From: Conexibacter sp.
GTDB lineage: Bacteria > Actinomycetota > Thermoleophilia > Solirubrobacterales > Solirubrobacteraceae
Assembly: GCA_025964295.1 (NCBI GenBank)
Contig: JAOPZD010000005.1
Coordinates: forward strand, 1-5,505
Reading direction: 5' to 3'
Length of the DNA: 5,505 bases
The notes under the pieces were generated by a model. The model saw only the letters and a list, made by a program, of their open reading frames with translations. It made no database searches and was not told where the DNA came from. Both the position numbers and the translations under genes were made by a program. This document shows, one piece after another, positions 1 through 4,843 of the stretch (position 1 is its first letter; every line of letters starts with the position of its first letter).

Positions 1-755
1 TGGACAAGCGCCACCCGTGGAACAAGCAGACCCTGCCGCGGCCGCAGAAGCGCGATTTCAACGACAAGTACTCGTGGGTCGCTGCCCCGCGCATGTACGA
101 CAAGCGCAACGACATCTACGTTGCGACCGACACCGGTGGCGGCCCGTTCGCGCGCAACTGGTGCACGGCGAAGGCCGGGCTCGTCGACCTCGGGTACCTC
201 AAGGCGACCGGGCACAGCATCCAGATGGTGCTGCCCAAGAGCCTGAACATGCCGGAGATGGAGCTCGAGTGGAAGATCCCGCCGTGGTCCAACGCGATCG
301 AGCGTCAGCGGGCGCGCAGCTACCACCAGGCCTACTCGGCGCTCGTGGCGCTGCACAACCTGGAGCGGGCGCAGGCGGAGATCCGCGCCGGACGGACCAA
401 GAGCTGGAACGACTTCACCGTGCCGGAGAACGCCATCTCGGTCGGCTTCCACGAGGCGGCCCGCGGCGTGCTGTCGCATCACATGGTCATCCGTGAGGGC
501 AAGATCGCCAACTACCAGCCGTACCCGCCCACGCCGTGGTGCGGGAACCCGCGCGACACCTACGGGACGCCGGGCCCCTACGAGGACGCGGTGCAGAACA
601 CGCCGATCTTCGAGGAGAACGGGCCCGACGACTTCAAGGGCGTCGACATCATGCGGGCGGTGCACAGCTTCGACCCGTGCCTGCCGTGCGGCGTGCACAT
701 GTACGGCAAGGGCAAGGTGCGCAAGGTGGTGCACACGCCGACGGGGATGTGCTGA
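1..755 (+). CDS. hhyL: [NiFe]-hydrogenase large subunit, group 1h type, C-terminal part (5' end outside window)
   Basis: This is the catalytic subunit that splits H2 at a NiFe(CN)2CO centre. The frame is open from base 3, giving 250 visible residues, and ends at TGA 753-755. The N-terminal part with the first RxCGxC nickel-ligand motif lies upstream of the window. Visible hallmarks are the C-terminal ligand motif DPCLPCGVH at visible residues 224-232 (C226, C229, H232) and typical large-subunit segments such as ATDTGGGPFARNWC and GFHEAARGVLSHH, the latter an RGxLxH-type motif near the active site. An 18-residue tail follows the final His and is expected to be cut off during maturation. The DPCLPCGVHMY ending and the downstream gene set (NifU/Rieske-like, DUF5947, DUF6084, protease, HypAB) match the high-affinity group 1h class used by actinobacteria for trace H2 oxidation. 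Family membership is very secure. The 1h subgroup rests on motif recall and gene context. Confidence 0.94.
   Translation, partial: DKRHPWNKQTLPRPQKRDFNDKYSWVAAPRMYDKRNDIYVATDTGGGPFARNWCTAKAGLVDLGYLKATGHSIQMVLPKSLNMPEMELEWKIPPWSNAIERQRARSYHQAYSALVALHNLERAQAEIRAGRTKSWNDFTVPENAISVGFHEAARGVLSHHMVIREGKIANYQPYPPTPWCGNPRDTYGTPGPYEDAVQNTPIFEENGPDDFKGVDIMRAVHSFDPCLPCGVHMYGKGKVRKVVHTPTGMC
699..752 (+). other. C-terminal propeptide of the large subunit (maturation cleavage tail)
   Basis: The 18 codons after the last His of DPCLPCGVH (His codon 696-698) encode a basic tail beginning MYGKG and ending PTGMC. In [NiFe]-hydrogenase maturation the specific endopeptidase cuts just after this His (or Arg) once nickel is in place. 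The presence of a tail and of a protease gene about 3.2 kb downstream in the same operon is consistent. The cut site is inferred from the family. Confidence 0.8.
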
Positions 756-756
756 G

Positions 757-1416
757 GTGGCGACCGCCGCCACAGCGTCGGCCGAGGAGGCCCTGGTCGG
801 GCGTGTGGAAGAGCTGACCGCGCGCGTCGAGGCGCTGCCCGACCCCGACGTGCGCGAGCTGGCCGACGACCTGGCCGCGGCCGTCGTGCAGCTCTACGGC
901 GAGGGGCTCGAGCGCATCTTCGCGGCGCTGGAGCCGGAGGTGCGCGCGCGGCTGGCGCAGGACGGCGTCGTGGCCAGCCTCATGCTGATCCATGGCCTGT
1001 ACCCGATCGACATCGAGACGCGGGTGCGCGGGGCGCTGGACAGCGTCCGGCCGTACCTGGAGTCGCACGGGGGCAACGTCGAGCTGCTCGGCATCGCCGA
1101 CGGCGTCGCCCGGCTGCGGCTCCAGGGATCGTGCAGTGGATGCTCCGCGTCGCAGAGCACCTTGGAGCTGGCCATCGAGCGCGCGCTGCAGGAGACCGCC
1201 CCCGACCTGCTGGGCATCGACGTGGAGGGCGTGGTGGCGGCGCCGCCCCGGCGGCCGGAGCCGGAGGGCGACGTGGAGTGGGTGGAGCTGGAGGGTGTCG
1301 CGGAACTCGAGCGCGGCCGGATAATGCCTGCGCCGCTCCCACCCGGGGGGCTGATGATCGCCAACGTCGCCGGGACCCTGCTGGCCTACCACGACGCCTG
1401 TGCCGGCTGCGGATAG
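757..1416 (+). CDS. NifU-domain protein with truncated Rieske-like domain (ORF ends at premature TAG)
   Basis: Starting at GTG 757, one base after the hhyL stop, this frame gives 219 residues before TAG 1414-1416. A weak purine-rich stretch at 741-747 could serve as ribosome binding site. Residues 1-87 are mostly helical. Residues about 88-160 form a NifU C-terminal-type (Nfu) domain, with ESHGGNVELL followed by LQGSCSGCSAS. C126 and C129 of that CxxC are the usual Fe-S binding pair. After a Pro/Glu-rich linker, residues about 173 onward start a small beta domain (GTLLAYHDACAGCG; H212, C215, C218) that looks like a Rieske fold cut off just after its first cysteine pair. By position and domains it may correspond to HhyE, the Fe-S protein encoded after the group 1h structural genes and proposed to relay electrons. 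I am not certain enough to assign the symbol. The intact gene would run to 1584 with 275 codons. As it stands the product keeps the NifU domain but loses half of the Rieske-like site. Confidence 0.8.
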   Translation: MATAATASAEEALVGRVEELTARVEALPDPDVRELADDLAAAVVQLYGEGLERIFAALEPEVRARLAQDGVVASLMLIHGLYPIDIETRVRGALDSVRPYLESHGGNVELLGIADGVARLRLQGSCSGCSASQSTLELAIERALQETAPDLLGIDVEGVVAAPPRRPEPEGDVEWVELEGVAELERGRIMPAPLPPGGLMIANVAGTLLAYHDACAGCG

Positions 1417-1584
1417 CCGCTGACCGGCGGGGCGCTGCTGGGCGGGATGCTCACGTGCGGGGGCTGTGCGCTGCAGTTCGACCTGCCGCGGGCCGGGCGC
1501 TGCCTGAGCGACGACGGACTGCAGCTGCGCCCGGTGCCGCTGCTGCGCAACGGCGGCCCCGTCCGGGTCGCGCGGACGCGATGA
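1414..1584 (+). pseudogene. Detached 3' part of the NifU/Rieske-like gene, in frame beyond the TAG
   Basis: The same frame as the gene starting at 757 continues without another stop from 1417 to TGA 1582-1584. It encodes PLTGGALLGG, then TCGGCALQFDLPRAGR and a final segment LRPVPLLRNGG. This is the natural second half of a Rieske-type domain: CxxCGxPL, then CxxC and FDLxxGR. It supplies C234 and C237, counting TAG as codon 220. Its stop overlaps the next start as ATGA (1581-1584), the junction type used elsewhere in the operon, so 1584 is almost surely the ancestral end of the gene. An in-frame ATG at 1447 could in principle restart translation to give a 45-residue peptide, but a GC-rich Shine-Dalgarno-like stretch directly abuts it with no proper spacing. 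The fragment is therefore either a relic of a fresh nonsense mutation or part of a whole gene hidden by a base-call error. Confidence 0.8.
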
Positions 1585-2228
1585 CCGCGCCCGGGGGATC
1601 TCCGCCGGGCCTGCGACGCATGGCCGCCTGGGCGGCCGCCAAGCCGCCGGCGGCGGCGACGACGCCCACGCGTGCCGCGTCGCGGGCGACCTGCGAGCTG
1701 TGCCCGATCGGCATCGGCGAGGACCACCGCCACCTCCTGCACCTCGTCGAGCGCCGGATCGTCTGCGTCTGCGAGACGTGCTGGTCGATGCGCTCCGGCG
1801 ACCCGGAGTTCCGGCCGCCCGGCGGCCGGACCATCCTGCTGGAGGACTTCGTCATGCCCCACGAGATCTGGTCGGCGTTCCAGATCCCGATCGGCCTGGC
1901 CTTCCTGCTGCGCAGCACGGTGACCGAGAGCGTCGTCGCGCTGTACCCCAGCCCCGCCGGCGCGACGGAGTCCGAGCTCGAGCTCGACGCCTGGGACGGG
2001 CTGTGCGCGGCGAACCCGATCCTCGACCGGCTCGAGCCCGACGCCGAGGCGCTGGTCGTCGACCGCACCGCGGCCCAGCACCGCTACGCGATCCTGCCGA
2101 TCGACAAGTGCTATGCCCTGGTCGGCCTGATCAAGTCGCGCTGGCAGGGCATCACCGGCGGCCCCGCGGTCGACGCGGCGATCGCCGAGTTCTTCGAGGG
2201 CCTGCGCACCCGGGAGCTCGCGCGGTGA
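1581..2228 (+). CDS. DUF5947-type protein with Cys/His cluster, hydrogenase-associated
   Basis: The product has 215 residues and its function is unknown. The start at ATG 1581 is chosen because it overlaps the preceding frame's TGA as ATGA. A later in-frame ATG at 1620 (codon 14) is possible but lacks a good ribosome site. Residues 1-36 are an Ala/Pro/Arg-rich, probably disordered leader without a clear signal peptide. A compact putative metal site follows: C38-x2-C41, then H49, H51 and H54 (GEDHRHLLHL), then C62-x-C64-x2-C67. Next come conserved-looking stretches FQIPIGLAFLLRS and LPIDKCYALVGLIK (C177). I recognise the pattern of DUF5947, a family found beside group 1h hydrogenase genes in actinobacteria. 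A zinc or Fe-S role in enzyme assembly or electron transfer is inference from the cysteines and the neighbours. Translation is probably coupled to the gene upstream, so the TAG at 1414 could reduce its expression. Confidence 0.82.
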   Translation: MTAPGGSPPGLRRMAAWAAAKPPAAATTPTRAASRATCELCPIGIGEDHRHLLHLVERRIVCVCETCWSMRSGDPEFRPPGGRTILLEDFVMPHEIWSAFQIPIGLAFLLRSTVTESVVALYPSPAGATESELELDAWDGLCAANPILDRLEPDAEALVVDRTAAQHRYAILPIDKCYALVGLIKSRWQGITGGPAVDAAIAEFFEGLRTRELAR

Positions 2229-2878
2229 GCGTCACGACGCCGACCGACGAGACGGGCGTCGAGCCGGCCTTCTCGGTGCTCGACGTCGAGCCGGTGGCCA
2301 ACTCGGCGACGCCGGCGCTGCGCTTCCACCTCCACGTCGACGACCCGCTCGGCCGCGCGATCCACACGATCGCGCTGTCGACCCAGATCCAGATCGACCC
2401 CGCGCGCCGCGCCTACGACGCCGAGACGCGCGAGCGGCTCGTCGAGCTCTTCGGCGCGCCCGAGCGCTGGGCCGCGACGACCCAGGTCTTCCGCTGGGCG
2501 CACGTCGACACGCTCGTCAAGGGCTTCACCGGCGCGACGTCGTTCGCCATCGACGTGCCGTGCACCTACGACCTCGAGGTCGCCGCGAGCAAGTACTTCT
2601 ACTCGCTGCCCGACGGCGAGGTCCCGCTCACCTTCCTGTTCAACGGCATGGTCCTGTACGCGGGCGAGCACGACCGCCTGCAGGTCGCCCAGGTGCCGTG
2701 GAGCTGCACCGCGAAGTGGCGGATGCCGGTGCAGGCCTGGCGGCGCGTGATGGCCGCCTACTACCCGGGCGGCGGCTGGGTGCGCCTGGAGGCCGAGACG
2801 CTCGACGCGCTGGGGCGGCGCAAGGCCCAGCGCGGCGACCACAGCTTCGACGCGACGGTCCGGGGGCTGCTGGGATGA
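2225..2878 (+). CDS. DUF6084-type protein, hydrogenase-associated, function unknown
   Basis: The product has 217 residues. The start is GTG 2225, overlapping the previous stop as GTGA. A GGGAG at 2212-2216 lies 8 bases upstream and supports this start. After an 18-residue acidic leader comes what looks like a largely beta-strand protein: FSVLDVEPV, LRFHLHVDD, then IHTIALSTQIQID and FAIDVPCTYDLEV. YFYSLPDGEVPLTFLFNG follows, and the C-terminal part is richer in aromatics (VPWSCTAKWRMP, YYPGGGWVRL). Only two cysteines stand out (C113, C161), and no catalytic motif or membrane segment is visible. The sequence resembles the DUF6084 family that accompanies group 1h hydrogenases. An assembly or structural partner of the enzyme is a guess from context only. 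Confidence 0.8.
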   Translation: MSVTTPTDETGVEPAFSVLDVEPVANSATPALRFHLHVDDPLGRAIHTIALSTQIQIDPARRAYDAETRERLVELFGAPERWAATTQVFRWAHVDTLVKGFTGATSFAIDVPCTYDLEVAASKYFYSLPDGEVPLTFLFNGMVLYAGEHDRLQVAQVPWSCTAKWRMPVQAWRRVMAAYYPGGGWVRLEAETLDALGRRKAQRGDHSFDATVRGLLG

Positions 2879-3981
2879 GCGCCGACCAGCTCGACGAGCT
2901 CGTCGACACGCTGCTGTGGGAGGGCCACCAGCTCTACCCCTACACGCCGAGCGCCACGAAGAACGCGACGCCGACGCCGTTCGGCATCGTCTACCCGCGC
3001 GCGCACGCCGAGGGCAGCCCGCACCGCTTCGCGCGCCTGAAGCTGCAGTGCGTCGCCACCGGGACCGAGGAGTTCTCGGCCACCGTGCACTTCCTCGAGT
3101 CCGGGCAGGCCCGCCGGGTCGCGGTCACGCCGGGGGCCGCGGAGACGTTCTTGTACGGGTCGGTCAGCGGGCGGGTGGCGCTGGGCGTCGAGGACTTCGC
3201 CGGCGTCAAGCGCGTCACCGTCGACGTGCACAACACCACCGACGTGCCGGCCGGCCTGACGCGGGGCGAGGCGCTGGGCTTCTCGCTGCTGTCGACCCAC
3301 GTGGTCGTGCGCTGCGGCGCCGGCGGGCGCTTCGCCTCGCCGGTCGCCCCGCCCGAGGACCTCGCCACCGCCGTCATGACCTGCGCGAACGTCAACACGC
3401 ATCCGGTGCTGGCCAGCGCCGCCGACGACGCGATCCTCGGCGCGGCGATCTTCCTGCCCGACCACCCCGAGATCGCGCCCGAGAGCCGCGGCTCGCTGTT
3501 CGACTCGACCGAGATCGAGGAGGCGCTGCTGCTGCACGTGCTGGCGCTCAGCGACGCCGAGCGCCAGGAGCTCGCGACGGCCGATCCCGCGGTCCGGGCG
3601 ATGATCGAGCGCGCGATCAGCGCGACGCCGGCCGACATCATCGCCCTGCACGGGCGGGTGACCGTGAGCGACCCGGCGCCCGTGGTCCCGGCGGCCCCCG
3701 CCGGCGACGGCGCGGAGCTCCGGGGCGAGGAGGCGATCGTCGTCGACGGCCGCACGTTCCGGCGCGGCGGCCACGTCGTGCTGCGCCCGGAGCGCAACCG
3801 CAACGCGCAGGACCACCTGCTCGAGGGCCGCAGCGCGACGATCGAGCGCATCTACATCGACTACGCGGACGCCGTGCACCTCTGCGTGACGGTCGACGAC
3901 GACCCCGGCCAGGACCTCATGCGCGACATCGGCCGGTACTTGTACTTCAAGCCCGACGAGGTGGAGGAGACCACGGCATGA
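2875..3981 (+). CDS. Uncharacterised two-domain protein of the group 1h hydrogenase operon
   Basis: The product has 368 residues. It starts at ATG 2875, overlapping the previous stop as ATGA, with a G-run at 2862-2866 eight bases upstream. I recognise no named enzyme family. The N-terminal part (about 1-240) opens with DELVDTLLWEGHQLYPYTPS and contains beta-rich stretches such as RVTVDVHNTTDVPAG and LLSTHVVVRCG. It then has TCANVNTHPVLAS and ILGAAIFLPDHPEIAPESRG, followed by an acidic helical segment (STEIEEALLLHVLALSDAER). A Pro/Ala linker sits at about 266-283. The C-terminal part (about 285-368) starts VVDGRTFRRGGHVVLRP and ends LYFKPDEVE, and has the look of a small SH3-like beta barrel. 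Cysteines are few and unpaired, so a cluster site is unlikely. The overlap junctions on both sides tie it to the hydrogenase operon, so a dedicated assembly or partner role is plausible. No function can be assigned. Confidence 0.85.
   Translation: MSADQLDELVDTLLWEGHQLYPYTPSATKNATPTPFGIVYPRAHAEGSPHRFARLKLQCVATGTEEFSATVHFLESGQARRVAVTPGAAETFLYGSVSGRVALGVEDFAGVKRVTVDVHNTTDVPAGLTRGEALGFSLLSTHVVVRCGAGGRFASPVAPPEDLATAVMTCANVNTHPVLASAADDAILGAAIFLPDHPEIAPESRGSLFDSTEIEEALLLHVLALSDAERQELATADPAVRAMIERAISATPADIIALHGRVTVSDPAPVVPAAPAGDGAELRGEEAIVVDGRTFRRGGHVVLRPERNRNAQDHLLEGRSATIERIYIDYADAVHLCVTVDDDPGQDLMRDIGRYLYFKPDEVEETTA
3963..3970 (+). promoter_or_regulatory. Strong ribosome binding site for the maturation protease gene
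   Basis: A GGAGGAGA purine run ends 7 bases before ATG 3978 and lies inside the 3' end of the preceding gene. It fixes the start of the protease and suggests independent ribosome loading in addition to coupling through the ATGA overlap. Confidence 0.6.
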
Positions 3982-4490
3982 CGCGGCAGCTGCAGAAGCA
4001 GATCCTCGTGGCCGGCGTGGGCAACGCCTGGCTGCAGGACGACGCGTTCGGCGGCGAGTGCGCCCGCCGGCTGGAGGCGCGCGGCGTCCCCGACGGCGTG
4101 ACCGTCATGGAGTTCGGGACCGGCGGCCTGGATCTCGCCTACGAGATCATGCGCGGCTACGACGCGCTCGTGCTCCTCGACGCCAGCCGCCAGGGCGGCG
4201 AGCCGGGCACGTTGTACGTGTTGGAGCCCGCCATGGAGGAGCTGGCGGGCCCGATCGAGGACGGCGACGTCATCAACCCGCACGGCATGGACCCCCAGAC
4301 GGTCCTGCGCTTCGTCGGCGCGATCGGCGGGTTCTCGGGCCGCGTCGTCGTGATCGGCTGCGAGCCGGGGGAGGTCGACGACGTCGGCCTCGGCCTGACG
4401 CCCGCCGTCGAGGGCGCGATCGAGCGGGCGCTGGAGCTCGTGACCGAGACGCTCGGCGAGCTGCGCACCGACGCGGCCTACCAACGCTGA
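3978..4490 (+). CDS. hupD: [NiFe]-hydrogenase maturation endopeptidase (HupD/HyaD/HybD type)
   Basis: The product has 170 residues, a normal length for this family (HybD/HycI type, MEROPS A31). It removes the C-terminal tail of the large subunit after nickel insertion. The signature is ILVAGVGNAWLQDDAFGG at residues 9-26. Three nickel-sensing carboxylate/His positions are visible: D22 (Glu in E. coli HybD), D68 in ALVLLDAS, and H102 in NPHGMDP. The GTGG at 47-50 is also typical. The natural substrate is presumably the tail at 699-752 in the same operon. The start ATG 3978 overlaps the previous TGA as ATGA and has a strong ribosome site. The exact symbol (hupD, hyaD or an hhy-specific name) is a matter of convention. 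Confidence 0.92.
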   Translation: MTRQLQKQILVAGVGNAWLQDDAFGGECARRLEARGVPDGVTVMEFGTGGLDLAYEIMRGYDALVLLDASRQGGEPGTLYVLEPAMEELAGPIEDGDVINPHGMDPQTVLRFVGAIGGFSGRVVVIGCEPGEVDDVGLGLTPAVEGAIERALELVTETLGELRTDAAYQR

Positions 4491-4843
4491 TGCACGAGTT
4501 CTCGATCGCCTCGGCGGTGGTGGCGACGGCGGTCAAGCACGCCGGCGGACGCCGGGTGACGGTCGTCCGCGTCCGGCTGGGCGCGCTGCGCCAGGTCGTG
4601 CCGGACGCCCTGGAGTTCGCCTTCGGGATCGTGTCGCGGGAGACCCTCTGCGAGAACGCGCGGCTGGAGTCCGAATGCGTCGGGCTGCGCGTGGCGTGCG
4701 CGCCGTGCGCGCGGACGTGGGCCCTGGAGCGCCCGCCGTTTCGCTGCCCCGGCTGCGGTGACGGCGCGGTCACGGTCGTCAGCGGCGAGGAGCTCGAGGT
4801 CGAGTCCATCGAGGTGGAGGAGGAGGCGGCATGCACCGCGTGA
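4490..4843 (+). CDS. hypA: Hydrogenase nickel-insertion protein HypA
   Basis: The product has 117 residues, the usual HypA length. The start ATG 4490 shares one base with the preceding TGA. The mature-end motif MHEFS provides the nickel ligand His2 next to Glu3. The zinc site is C70-x2-C73 and C86-x2-C89 (CAPC and CPGC). The N-terminal domain has the typical RVRLGALRQVVPDALEFAF pattern. HypA receives nickel with HypB and hands it to the large-subunit precursor. The last 20 or so residues are very acidic (ELEVESIEVEEE), partly because they overlap the purine-rich ribosome site of hypB. No Shine-Dalgarno sequence is evident before hypA itself, so its translation probably depends on coupling to the protease gene. 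Confidence 0.95.
   Translation: MHEFSIASAVVATAVKHAGGRRVTVVRVRLGALRQVVPDALEFAFGIVSRETLCENARLESECVGLRVACAPCARTWALERPPFRCPGCGDGAVTVVSGEELEVESIEVEEEAACTA
4816..4826 (+). promoter_or_regulatory. Strong ribosome binding site for hypB inside hypA
   Basis: An 11-base GGA/GG purine run sits 4 bases before ATG 4831, with internal GGAGG copies at 5-10 bases spacing. It favours ATG 4831 over the in-frame GTG 4840, which would overlap the hypA stop as GTGA but is too far from the run. Confidence 0.6.

Noticed and set aside
493..756. Upstream extension of the NifU/Rieske-like frame into hhyL
   Set aside because: The extension is Arg/Thr-rich shadow sequence across the DPCLPCGVH region of the large subunit. 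GTG 757 directly after the hhyL stop is the sensible start.
1414..1416. TAG read as pyrrolysine or another recoded amino acid
   Set aside because: No recoding element or pyl gene is visible, and the position resembles a variable spot in Rieske-type domains. A nonsense mutation or base-call error explains it more simply, although readthrough is not excluded.
2761..3879. Long open frame on the minus strand (372 codons)
   Set aside because: It mirrors the 368-residue gene on the + strand. Its translation is Arg/Val/Asp-rich with no domain pattern, which is typical of antisense frames in GC-rich DNA.
4840..4842. GTG as alternative hypB start overlapping the hypA stop (GTGA)
   Set aside because: It fits the junction style of the operon, but the strong purine run at 4816-4826 is correctly spaced for ATG 4831, and MHRV is a common HypB beginning.
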